NCBI RefSeq assembly: GCF_900100715.1
Contig: NZ_FNCA01000003.1
Span: forward strand, 280,469-344,468
Direction of reading: 5' to 3'
Length of the DNA: 64,000 nt
Source: Methanolobus vulcani
Lineage (GTDB): Archaea; Halobacteriota; Methanosarcinia; Methanosarcinales; Methanosarcinaceae
Shown: in pieces, positions 37,766 through 46,333 of the stretch
How the letters are laid out: each line of letters opens with the position of its first letter
Position numbering within the stretch: position 1 is the first letter of the stretch
The notes under the pieces: model-generated
The model's input: the letters and a program-made list of their open reading frames with translations, nothing else
Told to the model about the DNA's origin: nothing
Database searches by the model: none
Program-made: the position numbers and the translations under genes

Positions 37766-38015
37766 CTTATTGTCCCCCACATACAAGATCAAGTGTAGCT
37801 GCATACTGTCTGCAAAAAATCAGATTTTAAAGGCAACTATCTTCCGATTAAATTATTTGTAGTTCATAATTAATAAACGTATTTTATTTAATAATCAGAT
37901 TCAATTGGAAAGAATTGACGATGAAATAAAGAAGAGTGTCAATAAACTCCATTCTAGTAAAAGGAAATAAGACAAATAATATTATAAGAATTCAAAAATA
38001 GAGAGGATTTAAAGA

Positions 38016-38237
38016 TCAATCCTCTGTCTGGAAATGCCACTGACAATCATCATGAGTGTCGTGGGTTGCATTCTCAAATTCCTCTTTATAGTGAGGAAGG
38101 TCTGCACTTGCGTATTTAGGGAAAACAAGAGATATCTCTTTTTGATAGGTAGTCCCATCTGGGCTTAAACTTACTTTGAACAACATTTCAGGTCTGCTTC
38201 CATTCTTTACTAGATCCGTGCTACTCACATCATTCAC
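38016..38237 (-). CDS. Small acidic hypothetical protein (73 aa)
   Basis: 73 residues, acidic at the C-terminus, with several histidines there (HDTHDDCQWHFQTED). The middle part (LFKVSLSPDGTTYQKEISLVFPKYA) looks like beta strands. I recognise no family. It is isolated, with 200 or more gene-free bases on each side. The start codon is preceded by a purine-rich AAAAGGAGTGAATG-like stretch, giving an acceptable ribosome binding site, which favours a real gene. Confidence 0.5.
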   Translation of the reverse strand: MNDVSSTDLVKNGSRPEMLFKVSLSPDGTTYQKEISLVFPKYASADLPHYKEEFENATHDTHDDCQWHFQTED

Positions 38238-38461
38238 TCCTTTTTTGTATATTTTAATGTATTCGATACAGGTTTCTATATCCGATTCCCTGTGTCTAGG
38301 GAAGAGAGTATGAAACCATTCTCAAACTCACCATATGGTTAATCGATACTAATAGATATAAACTAATTGGTTTACAAATATATGCGTTAAAACAAATTGA
38401 TGTTTACAGATTTAAAGAATAACACACAAAATGATATATCCAATAATGCAAACCTAGAAGC

Positions 38462-38974
38462 ATGGCCCTATTATCCAGAAACGAACTCAGGGAATTGATA
38501 AACAGCGAAAAACCGCTTGTTGAGAATATGATCGATACTGAAACACAGTTACAGCCAAACAGTGTTGAACTAACTCTCAAAGGTATCGAGACATACACCA
38601 GTTCCGGTGCCGTTGACTTTGACAACAGTGAAAGAGAAATACCTTCCACAAAATCAATTCAATTCGATGAGAACGAATGGGCTCATCTGGAACCCGGTGT
38701 TTACAAGATCACATTCAACGAGATAGTTAACATTCCGCTTGACAGGGCAGCCATTGCAAGACCAAGGTCAACTTTGCTCAGATGCGGTGCAAATATAGGA
38801 ACTGCAGTATGGGATTCCGGATACAGAGGAAGAAGTGAATCTATGCTGGTTGTCTACAATCCTCACGGCTTCAGACTGAAAAGAAATGCACGTGTTATGC
38901 AACTGATATTCTTCGACCTGCACAGTGAACTTACCGAAGGGTACTGTGGACAGTACCAGCATGAGAATCTGTGA
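38462..38974 (+). CDS. dut: dUTPase / dCTP deaminase family protein, probably dUTP diphosphatase
   Basis: Trimeric dUTPase-fold enzyme, 170 residues, lowering dUTP and so limiting uracil in DNA. The family pattern is seen in IDTETQLQPNSVELTL, the phosphate motif AIARPRSTLLRCG, and WDSGYRGRSESMLVV, followed by the C-terminal QLIFFDL. In dCTP deaminases a Glu activates water after the glycine-rich motif; the sequence around WDSGYRG fits the archaeal dUTPase branch better, though the two are hard to separate by eye. It lies 54 bases before the ADH-synthase paralogue. Confidence 0.85.
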   Translation: MALLSRNELRELINSEKPLVENMIDTETQLQPNSVELTLKGIETYTSSGAVDFDNSEREIPSTKSIQFDENEWAHLEPGVYKITFNEIVNIPLDRAAIARPRSTLLRCGANIGTAVWDSGYRGRSESMLVVYNPHGFRLKRNARVMQLIFFDLHSELTEGYCGQYQHENL

Positions 38975-39028
38975 CAGTGTAACATAATCTACGTTAGGAT
39001 TATCTATAATTAAAGCAATCACGCAAGC

Positions 39029-39820
39029 ATGAGTGAAATAGGCAAATCTGTCAGGATGGAAAGGATTTTCGATCGAAATACAAAGAATGCAATCATCATT
39101 CCAATGGATCATGGTGTGGGTGCAGGGCCTATAAAAGGAATCATTGACCTGCCTGCTGCTGTGAACAAAGTTGCAGATGGAGGAGCAAACGCAGTTCTCG
39201 GACACATGGGTCTTCCAAAACACGGACACCGTGGATATGGAAGAGATATTGGACTTATTATACACCTCTCAGCTTCAACATCCCTTGGACCTGACCCAAA
39301 CCATAAGGTTATTGTCACAACAATTGAAGAAGCTATAAAAATAGGTGCAGATGCAGTATCAGTCCACGTAAACGTTGGTGCTGATGATGAAGCAAAAATG
39401 CTTCAGGACATGGGAAATGTTGCCCGCAAATGTGATGAGTGGGGGATGCCACTTCTTGCAATGATGTATCCAAGAGGACCAAAAGTAACCTCCGAACATG
39501 ATGTTGAGTATGTGAAACATGCAGCAAGGATCGGAGCAGAACTTGGAGCAGACATCGTCAAGACAAACTACACAGGTGACATTGACACATTCAAAGAAGT
39601 TGTCAGCGGATGTCCTGTACCTGTTGTAATTGCTGGAGGTCCAAGAATGGATACCGAACAGCAGCTTCTGGAAATGATATACGATTCACTCCAGGCCGGA
39701 GGAAAAGGAGTAGCTATTGGAAGAAACGTGTTCCAGTCAGATGATCCTACAAAACTGGTGTCGGACATCTTCAAGATCGTACATGGCGGAATGACACCGG
39801 AAGAAGTGCTCAAAGAGTAA
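39029..39820 (+). CDS. DhnA-type aldolase, paralogue of ADH synthase
   Basis: 263 residues, closely similar to the ADH synthase at 23319-24116 over the whole length ([28 protein letters not shown], Schiff-base lysine in [21 protein letters not shown]). Methanogens often carry two such paralogues, one making ADH and the other acting as fructose-bisphosphate aldolase or making 6-deoxy-5-ketofructose phosphate for the first. Lying outside the aromatic operon, this copy is the better candidate for the aldolase/DKFP role, but it could be a second ADH synthase. A stop-overlapping hairpin terminator follows. Confidence 0.87.
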   Translation: MSEIGKSVRMERIFDRNTKNAIIIPMDHGVGAGPIKGIIDLPAAVNKVADGGANAVLGHMGLPKHGHRGYGRDIGLIIHLSASTSLGPDPNHKVIVTTIEEAIKIGADAVSVHVNVGADDEAKMLQDMGNVARKCDEWGMPLLAMMYPRGPKVTSEHDVEYVKHAARIGAELGADIVKTNYTGDIDTFKEVVSGCPVPVVIAGGPRMDTEQQLLEMIYDSLQAGGKGVAIGRNVFQSDDPTKLVSDIFKIVHGGMTPEEVLKE

Positions 39821-39840
39821 GAGCACTTTTGTTTTTATTT
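39804..39840 (+). terminator. Stop-spanning hairpin and T-run after the DhnA-type aldolase
   Basis: Arms AAGTGCTC (39804-39811) and GAGCACTT (39821-39828) enclose the last codons and the TAA stop, and a T-rich run continues to 39840. Confidence 0.75.
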
Positions 39841-40080
39841 AAGTTGATTTTTATTCACATTATTATATTTTATATACTCCAGTGGAAACTGAGGGGTTTT
39901 GTTCACTTTTCACAAATGCATTCTTTTTTTGACGTGTGCAACCTAACACAGAACCGAAGCTAATTGAAAAACTATCACAGAAAGTGTATAACCATATATG
40001 TTTGTACGAAAAATAGTCTAGTATTCTAACAAAACCAAGTTTAAGAAAATAAAGAACAATATCAGAAAAATGGATAGGAA

Positions 40081-40168
40081 GAGCAAGGTCAGTGTTGAAA
40101 TGACCAATTGAATCATATTTAGATGGTGGTACGATATGATATGATTTGATTGAGATTCGACCTTGCTC
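40081..40168 (+). ncRNA. Candidate structured RNA: 88-nt hairpin upstream of glyS
   Basis: An outer stem GAGCAAGGTC/GACCTTGCTC (40081-40090 with 40159-40168) and an inner stem of 14 pairs (40105-40118 with 40139-40152) enclose a 20-nt loop at 40119-40138. The inner stem is unbroken only if two G-U pairs are allowed in the plus-strand RNA; on the minus strand they would be A-C clashes. That favours a plus-strand transcript. It lies in a 529-base gene-free region 181 bases before glyS and could be a leader element or a separate small RNA. Confidence 0.45.
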
Positions 40169-40349
40169 AATCATACAATATATGAACATACATATAATTA
40201 TTACGAGTATAAAAATACAATATTGGTTCATGAAATCAGAATGTATGAACATGAATATTTTGAATTTGCTTTCGTTACCATTAAATGTAATGGGCATATC
40301 GATGAACTCATAAGAATCATAAATATACTCAAATTATCGAGGATCATTC

Positions 40350-42104
40350 ATGGATAAATATGAGCAGGTAATAGAACTGGCTAAACGTCGCGGATTTTTG
40401 TGGAACTCTTTTGAGCTTTACGGAGGTACCGCCGGTTTTTACGATTACGGACCACTTGGAAGCACCTTAAAACGCAGGATAGAGCAGATCTGGAGAGAGA
40501 CATATGTCGTACAGGAAGGTTTCATGGAGATCGAAGCTCCTACTATCGGAATTGAAGAAGTGTTTGTAGCATCAGGCCACGTTGGCGGTTTCTCAGACCC
40601 TCTCTGTGAATGTAAGAACTGTGGAGAAGCTTTCAGGGCAGATCACCTTATAGACAAAATAGTAGATTGTGCTGATTCACTACACGTCAAAGAACTCGAC
40701 AAAGTGATTATAGAGAACAATGTCAGATGTCCTGAATGTGAAGGTGAACTGGGAGAAGCTTACGAGTTTAACCTTATGTTCAAGACAAACATCGGCCCTG
40801 GCACAGGAAGGCAGGGATACATGCGCCCTGAAACTGCACAGGGAATGTTCGTTGACTTCTTAAGACTTGCAAGGTTCTACCGTGAAAAACTCCCATTCGG
40901 TGCCACACAGATAGGAAAATCCTACCGTAACGAGATCTCACCAAGACAGGGAGTAATCAGACTCAGAGAGTTCACCCAGGCAGAAGCGGAGATATTTATT
41001 GACCCTAACGACAAGAAGCACGCTAACTTCGGCAGGTTTGTTGACACAGTTGTCAACCTTTACTCCGAGGAAGCACAGCATAAAGGCGTTATAGAGAAAA
41101 TGACACTCGGTGAAGCAGTTGAGAAAGGTACAATTGCCCATGAGTTCCTCGCTTATCAGATAGGGCTTACAAATCACTTCCTCCAGCGCATTGGAATTGC
41201 AGCAGACAAACTGAGATTCAGACAGCACCAGAAAGATGAGATGGCACACTATGCAATTGACTGCTGGGATGCTGAGATCCTGACTGACAGGTTCGACTGG
41301 GTAGAAGTTGTAGGAATTGCTGACAGGACAGACTATGACCTGAAGGCACATGCTGCAGTGAGCAAGACTGAACTCTCAATTTACAGAGAATACAGCGAAC
41401 CCAAGATGGTTACACAGTTTGTCGTCAAGCCAAATATGGGTAAACTCGGACCACTCTTCAAAGGTAAGGCAAAGGCAGTTGCTGATGCACTCAAGACACT
41501 CAGCCAGGCAGAACTCGAACAGGAGAACATCACAGTCACTGTTGACGGAGAAGAAGTAACTGTACCCGGAGATATTGTCGAGTTTGCAGAGGAGACTGTC
41601 AAGATAAGCGGAGAGAATGTCATTCCTCACGTTATCGAGCCATCATATGGTATTGACAGGATATTCTATTCAACCATGGAACATGCATTTGAAGAGGAAA
41701 TGGTCAGCGGCAAGGAAGAAACTGAGGACGAAGAAGCAGAAGCAAGGATCGTCCTGAGATTCAAGAAGGAAGTCGCTCCTGTGCAGGTTGCAATTCTTCC
41801 GCTGCTTACAAGGGAAGAGCTCATCAATCCTGCAAGGAAGATAGAGAGTCAGCTGAAACAGAAAGGCCTGCTTGTATCCTACGATGACTCCGGGACCATA
41901 GGAAGACGATACAGAAGGAACGATGAGATCGGAACTCCATATTCCATTACCATCGACTATGACACACTGGAAGACAATACCGTCACCATCAGAGACAGGG
42001 ACAGCATGAAGCAGGTCCGTGCACCTATTGATGGAATTGCAGACCTTGTTTATGAGATGATATACATGGGCAAGGACTTTGAGAGTGCTGGAAAGGCACT
42101 CTAA
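40350..42104 (+). CDS. glyS: Glycyl-tRNA synthetase (alpha2 type)
   Basis: Class II synthetase of the archaeal/eukaryotic homodimeric type, 584 residues. Motif 1 region is YGPLGSTLKRRIEQIWRE. A zinc-ribbon-like insertion has cysteines in CECKNCGEAF and CPECEGE. Motif 2 is YRNEISPRQGVIRLREFTQ and motif 3 lies in IEPSYGIDRIFY. The C-terminal anticodon-binding domain begins about residue 475 (APVQVAILPLL). A TATA-like element cannot be pinned down; the structured RNA at 40081-40168 is upstream. A T-rich stretch with no clear hairpin follows the stop. Confidence 0.97.
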   Translation: MDKYEQVIELAKRRGFLWNSFELYGGTAGFYDYGPLGSTLKRRIEQIWRETYVVQEGFMEIEAPTIGIEEVFVASGHVGGFSDPLCECKNCGEAFRADHLIDKIVDCADSLHVKELDKVIIENNVRCPECEGELGEAYEFNLMFKTNIGPGTGRQGYMRPETAQGMFVDFLRLARFYREKLPFGATQIGKSYRNEISPRQGVIRLREFTQAEAEIFIDPNDKKHANFGRFVDTVVNLYSEEAQHKGVIEKMTLGEAVEKGTIAHEFLAYQIGLTNHFLQRIGIAADKLRFRQHQKDEMAHYAIDCWDAEILTDRFDWVEVVGIADRTDYDLKAHAAVSKTELSIYREYSEPKMVTQFVVKPNMGKLGPLFKGKAKAVADALKTLSQAELEQENITVTVDGEEVTVPGDIVEFAEETVKISGENVIPHVIEPSYGIDRIFYSTMEHAFEEEMVSGKEETEDEEAEARIVLRFKKEVAPVQVAILPLLTREELINPARKIESQLKQKGLLVSYDDSGTIGRRYRRNDEIGTPYSITIDYDTLEDNTVTIRDRDSMKQVRAPIDGIADLVYEMIYMGKDFESAGKAL

Positions 42105-42167
42105 ATTCATTTTCTGTTCTCTTTTTCTTTTACTTTTTTAGTTCATTTTCTGTTATCCAATATATGA

Positions 42168-42201
42168 AATACTTTCACCCTGCTTAGCTCAGCTTTAAAA
42201 G
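42168..42201 (+). promoter_or_regulatory. 16-nt element and box A upstream of hef
   Basis: AATACTTTCACCCTGC (42168-42183) is identical to the element before recQ (648-663) and sits 10 bases ahead of a box-A-like CTTTAAAAG (42193-42201). See the recQ entry for the comparison. Confidence 0.4.
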
Positions 42202-42279
42202 TCTGAAGAGAGTATATATTGCAAAGCCAGACACTTAATGTAAAAAATGGTGAACATGTAACCATGCAAGTATGATAAC

Positions 42280-44571
42280 ATGCCGGAATATATCAAACAC
42301 CCTTTGATAAAAGCAGATACTGTGGAGCAGAGGCTATATCAGCTCGACCTGGCAGGCAAGGCTCTTGATGTTTCCACACTTGTTGTCTTGCCAACAGGAC
42401 TTGGAAAGACCGTTGTATGTCTTCTTGTTATGGCATCACGCCTTGAGAAATTTGGTGGCAAAGTCATGGTGCTCTCACCAACAAAACCTCTGGTGGAACA
42501 GCATGCATCTTTTTTCAGAAACGTCATGAACATCCCGGAAGAAGAAGTCCTCACATTCACAGGGAGTGTTACTCCAGAGAAAAGGTCTGAACTCTGGAAG
42601 ACGGGGAAAGTTATCATTTCCACACCCCAAGTCATCGAGAATGATATACTGACTAAGAGGATAAGTCTTGAAGACGTTGCACACATCACATTTGACGAGG
42701 CGCACCGCGCAGTTGGAAATTACGCTTATACATACATTGCAGAGAAGTATTTTGAAACTGCAAAAAATCCTCTTTGTTTAGGGATAACTGCAAGTCCCGG
42801 TAGTTCGGATGAGAAGATAGCAGAGGTCTGCGAGTCACTTCACATCGAATCGGTTGCTGTAAAAACTGAATCAGACAGCGATGTCAAACCTTACATTCAT
42901 AGGAAGGAGATCGAATGGAAGCGCATCAACCTTCCTGACGAGATGAAAGAGATCAAAGATCTGCTTAACAAGGTTCTTGAAGACAGGTACAAAAAACTTA
43001 CAGAACTTGGATATCCCATCTACAACCAGAGATATGTTTCTAAAAAAGACCTGCTTGGATTGCAGGCAAAACTTCAGGGAGAACTCAGGGGAGGGATGCC
43101 TGATACTTCGGTATACAGCGCCATATCCTTACTTGCAGAGATACTCAAAGTCAGTCACGCTGTGGAAATTACGGAAACACAGGGACTTGAAGCCCTGCGA
43201 ATGTATATGGAAAGGCTGGACAACGAAGCAGGTTCTAAAAGTGGAAGTAAGGCTTCAAAACGTCTGGCTGAAGACCTTTACATCAGGCAGGTCGTGTACC
43301 GCCTGAGAGACTGTGACCTTGAGCATCCCAAGCTGGAATATGTGAAAGATATAGTCCTCAATGAACTTGAAAATAAACCGCATTCCAGAGTTATTGTTTT
43401 TGCTAATTATCGGGATACTGCAGAGATGCTTACTAATGCACTTGCTGAAGTCGAAGGCATAAGACCAGTGAGATTTGTGGGACAGGCATCCAAATACAAG
43501 GACAAAGGATTGACACAGAAGCAACAGGTTGAGATCATCGAGCATTTCAAAGCTGGGGATTATAACGTGCTTGTGGCAACCTCTGTTGCAGAGGAAGGCC
43601 TTGATATTCCATCCACAGACCTTGTGCTGTTTTACGAACCTATTCCCTCTGAGATCAGAAGTATCCAGAGAAAAGGACGAACCGGAAGGAAACATGAAGG
43701 TCGTGTTGTTGTGCTTGTTACAAAAGGCACCAGGGATGAAGGATACTACTGGAGCAGTCTTTCAAAGGAAAGGAAAATGCAGAACAACATGAGAGAGCTT
43801 CAGGCAGCCATGCCAGCAAGGAAGAACAACTCAATTGAAGAAGAGTTCATGTTGGATGCCAGTGGGAATGACCAGAAAACGTTGTTCGAATATGATGACA
43901 ACGATGATTCTGAATCAAAAAACAAGGATAGTATCAAAATTGTTGTGGACCAGCGCGAGATACGCAGTTCTGTTGCCCGCTGCCTTGACAGAAATGGTGC
44001 TGAGATCATAGTAAAAACACTGGAAGTCGGGGACTATATCCTGAGTGACCGCATTGCTGTGGAGAGAAAAGAGACGCAGGACTTTGTAGGTTCACTTATA
44101 GAGCAAAAATTGTTCGAGCAGATAGCAAATCTCTCAAGAGCTTATGAAAAACCAATACTCATAATTGAAGGTGAAAGCCTTTTCAATTGCAGAGGAATAA
44201 ATCCGAATGCTATTCACGGAACCCTTTCATCGATATCACTGGATTTTGGCGTTTCAATATTCTATACGCGCGACCCGGAAGATACTGCTGCCCTCTTGCA
44301 GCAGATCGCGAAGAGAGAACAGGTTGATGAAAAACGCGAAGTTAACATGCATGGAAAGAAAGCTGCAGCTATGCTCCCACAGCAGCAGGAATATGTTGTG
44401 TCTTCAATATCTGATATTGGTCCTAAAGCAGCCAGAAATCTCCTGAAGCATTTCGGCTCTGTTGAAAACGTGATGAAAGCCAGTTACAAAGAACTGCTTG
44501 AGGTCAATAATGTCGGACCTAAGACCGCAGCCAAGATCAGAGAGATAATTGGCAGTGAGTATAAACGTTGA
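42280..44571 (+). CDS. hef: Hef, XPF/FANCM-family helicase-nuclease
   Basis: Archaeal fork-repair protein, 763 residues, with helicase and structure-specific nuclease on one chain. The SF2 helicase has Walker A PTGLGKT (38-44), DEAH box in ITFDEAHRAVG, and the arginine motif SIQRKGRTGRK. A positively charged insert lies between the RecA domains. After an acidic linker the ERCC4 nuclease shows DQREIRSSVAR and the active-site ERKETQDF starting at 595. Two helix-hairpin-helix motifs end the chain (SSISDIGPKAARNLLKHFG and LLEVNNVGPKTAAKI). QKTLFEYD in the linker resembles a PCNA-binding PIP box. It stands alone with a hairpin behind it. Confidence 0.96.
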   Translation: MPEYIKHPLIKADTVEQRLYQLDLAGKALDVSTLVVLPTGLGKTVVCLLVMASRLEKFGGKVMVLSPTKPLVEQHASFFRNVMNIPEEEVLTFTGSVTPEKRSELWKTGKVIISTPQVIENDILTKRISLEDVAHITFDEAHRAVGNYAYTYIAEKYFETAKNPLCLGITASPGSSDEKIAEVCESLHIESVAVKTESDSDVKPYIHRKEIEWKRINLPDEMKEIKDLLNKVLEDRYKKLTELGYPIYNQRYVSKKDLLGLQAKLQGELRGGMPDTSVYSAISLLAEILKVSHAVEITETQGLEALRMYMERLDNEAGSKSGSKASKRLAEDLYIRQVVYRLRDCDLEHPKLEYVKDIVLNELENKPHSRVIVFANYRDTAEMLTNALAEVEGIRPVRFVGQASKYKDKGLTQKQQVEIIEHFKAGDYNVLVATSVAEEGLDIPSTDLVLFYEPIPSEIRSIQRKGRTGRKHEGRVVVLVTKGTRDEGYYWSSLSKERKMQNNMRELQAAMPARKNNSIEEEFMLDASGNDQKTLFEYDDNDDSESKNKDSIKIVVDQREIRSSVARCLDRNGAEIIVKTLEVGDYILSDRIAVERKETQDFVGSLIEQKLFEQIANLSRAYEKPILIIEGESLFNCRGINPNAIHGTLSSISLDFGVSIFYTRDPEDTAALLQQIAKREQVDEKREVNMHGKKAAAMLPQQQEYVVSSISDIGPKAARNLLKHFGSVENVMKASYKELLEVNNVGPKTAAKIREIIGSEYKR

Positions 44572-44593
44572 TTAGTAAAAATAAAAAGAGAAA

Positions 44594-44615
44594 GTAAGTG
44601 GAAAATTCCACTTAC
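44594..44615. terminator. Long palindrome between convergent hef and the Zn-ribbon gene
   Basis: Arms GTAAGTGGAA (44594-44603) and TTCCACTTAC (44606-44615) pair perfectly around AA. It lies 23 bases after the hef stop and 22 bases from the end of the opposing gene, so it may terminate both. Confidence 0.6.
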
Positions 44616-44636
44616 GAAAATCACATACTCCTTTGT

Positions 44637-45104
44637 TTACTTCATTTTATTCATGATATCCATGCAGCGTTCGATCATATCAAGATGATCGGATATCCTT
44701 CTTACATCTGCCTCATCCTGCATTGCACTTGCAAGTGACACCATTTTTCTTATGAGCAATGTTTCCAGTTCAGGAATTGATGCAGGAATTGTAGATGATT
44801 GGCTTACAGTTGTTTTTTCACGCTGAGGTTTTGAAGGTGTAATTTGCGGTACTGCCGCAACTGGAGTTTCCTCTTTTTCTACTGGAGAATCTTCTTTTTT
44901 TGGTTTATGGGTAACTGTCGGAGAAGATGGTGGCTGCATACCTACCCTTGGGTCCCGGACATCATCACAAACAGGGCATAGTACCCTTCCTTGATAGCGG
45001 AAGAGAGGAGCACCACAGTTGCCACAATGTTGTGCAAGCATCGTTCCTCCAATCTCAAGCATTCTAGATATTTTCTGTATATTTTCATCATCAGTGTTTG
45101 ACAT
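44637..45104 (-). CDS. Sjogren's syndrome/scleroderma autoantigen 1-like zinc-ribbon protein
   Basis: 155 residues. The N-terminal zinc ribbon has two CxxC pairs (QHCGNCGAPLFRYQGRVLCPVC), preceded by the family helix SRMLEIGGTMLAQ. A Pro/Ser/Lys/Glu-rich linker (about 50-100) leads to a helical C-terminus (LETLLIRKMVSLASAM). This matches the Auto_anti-p27 family, present across archaea and in eukaryotes, with no settled molecular role. Monocistronic. Confidence 0.85.
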   Translation of the reverse strand: MSNTDDENIQKISRMLEIGGTMLAQHCGNCGAPLFRYQGRVLCPVCDDVRDPRVGMQPPSSPTVTHKPKKEDSPVEKEETPVAAVPQITPSKPQREKTTVSQSSTIPASIPELETLLIRKMVSLASAMQDEADVRRISDHLDMIERCMDIMNKMK

Positions 45105-45221
45105 GTTATCTCCTTTTTCTCAAAACATATATACCAATGAAAGTCTTTTTATAGAATATAATTATTTAGGGATAAATTGAGCAACCCTATTTTGATTTCA
45201 AAGTTATCAAGGTGATCCTAT

Positions 45222-45488
45222 ATGTCAAGTTTTGATCAAGTCATTGAAGAATGCAAACAGAAGTTAGAATATATCGCAAACGATAATTCAGTACCAAGAA
45301 ACATCAGGCGTTCTGCAAATGATATTCTGGAAACATTAAGTAAAAGTGATGAGCCTCTCTTTTTGAGAACATCATCAAGCATATCCATTCTTGAGGATAT
45401 CAGTAACGACCCTAACATCCCTGTTCACACAAGAACTCTTATCTGGGATGTTGCAAGCCAGCTCGAGACCATTCCGGTCGACGAGTAA
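45222..45488 (+). CDS. UPF0147 family protein
   Basis: 88 residues, all helical. The pattern [18 protein letters not shown], then [19 protein letters not shown] is a two-fold repeat of NDxxVPxxxR, diagnostic of the archaeal UPF0147 family. Function unknown. The translin gene follows 143 bases downstream on the same strand, and the association of these small helical proteins with RNA-linked genes is only suggestive. Confidence 0.88.
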   Translation: MSSFDQVIEECKQKLEYIANDNSVPRNIRRSANDILETLSKSDEPLFLRTSSSISILEDISNDPNIPVHTRTLIWDVASQLETIPVDE

Positions 45489-45631
45489 GACGAACAATCT
45501 AATTGTTCGCTTTTTTACCTTTTTCAACTTTGAAGTATGGATATTTTGGATTTTCGACAAAATATCACTGTTTTTATCCACGCTTTTGAAAAACTGTTTA
45601 TATCAAGCTGTAAATGAACTAAAGGATTGGA

Positions 45632-46261
45632 ATGATCTACAATATATCCTGCGGTATTAAAGACAGCTTTGAGGAAAAAGACAAAGCAAGAGAGAGCAGT
45701 CTGGCAATTTCAAGAGACGTTGTGCGCAACTGCAGGACAGCAATGTACAGCATACATAACAGGGATTTTGATAAGGCAAACTCGCTGATATCCGAATCCA
45801 TGCAAATGATAGAAAAAATGAACACATTGCTTGCGGATCATCCCGACATATACTATTCCGGGTTTCTTGAACATGCTCAGCAGGAATTCGTAGAGTGTCT
45901 TGTTATATTCAACATACTCAGTGGTGAAGATAAAGAAGTGCCCGGACCTCAGGAGCTTAATGTCAGCAACGTAGCCTATCTTAACGGGCTTGGGGATGTT
46001 GGCGGGGAACTCAGAAGACACATCCTTGACCTGATAAGAAAGGACATACCTGAAGAAGGCGAGAAATACCTGGGCCTGATGGAAGAGATTTACAATTGCC
46101 TCATGATGTTCGACTATTCTGATGCTATGACCCGTGGACTTCGGCATAAGACCGATGTCACAAGATCAATGATAGAGAAGACCAGGGGCGATCTTACAAA
46201 TGCCATGCGTCAGCAAAAACTGGAAAAGGCAATGAAGGAATTTGAGAACCGAATTAATTAG
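45632..46261 (+). CDS. Translin-family protein
   Basis: 209 residues, almost wholly helical, matching the translin/TRAX fold. The N-terminal FEEKDKARESSLAISRDVVRNC is the family's most conserved helix, and YLNGLGDVGGELRRHILDLIR, near the C-terminus, carries the acidic residues that coordinate metal in nuclease members. Translins bind single-stranded DNA or RNA as oligomers; archaeal versions may be RNases. A GGATTGG precedes the ATG at 45632. The sepS gene begins 72 bases later on the same strand. Confidence 0.87.
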   Translation: MIYNISCGIKDSFEEKDKARESSLAISRDVVRNCRTAMYSIHNRDFDKANSLISESMQMIEKMNTLLADHPDIYYSGFLEHAQQEFVECLVIFNILSGEDKEVPGPQELNVSNVAYLNGLGDVGGELRRHILDLIRKDIPEEGEKYLGLMEEIYNCLMMFDYSDAMTRGLRHKTDVTRSMIEKTRGDLTNAMRQQKLEKAMKEFENRIN

Positions 46262-46333
46262 TTGAACATTCAGAATTAATCCATCTATTTCAATTTCAAG
46301 ATCACATATTTACACATATTACGAGGAATATAC

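Noticed and set aside
39863..40297. 144-codon minus-strand open frame between the DhnA-type aldolase and glyS
   Set aside because: Low-complexity Phe/Ile/Ser-rich translation of an AT-rich intergenic region. The strong feature there is the RNA-like hairpin, which the frame crosses; no ribosome binding site.
42181..42201. TTAGCTCAG, resembling a tRNA D-arm, before hef
   Set aside because: No anticodon arm, T arm or acceptor pairing follows at the expected distances; it is promoter sequence with box A immediately after.
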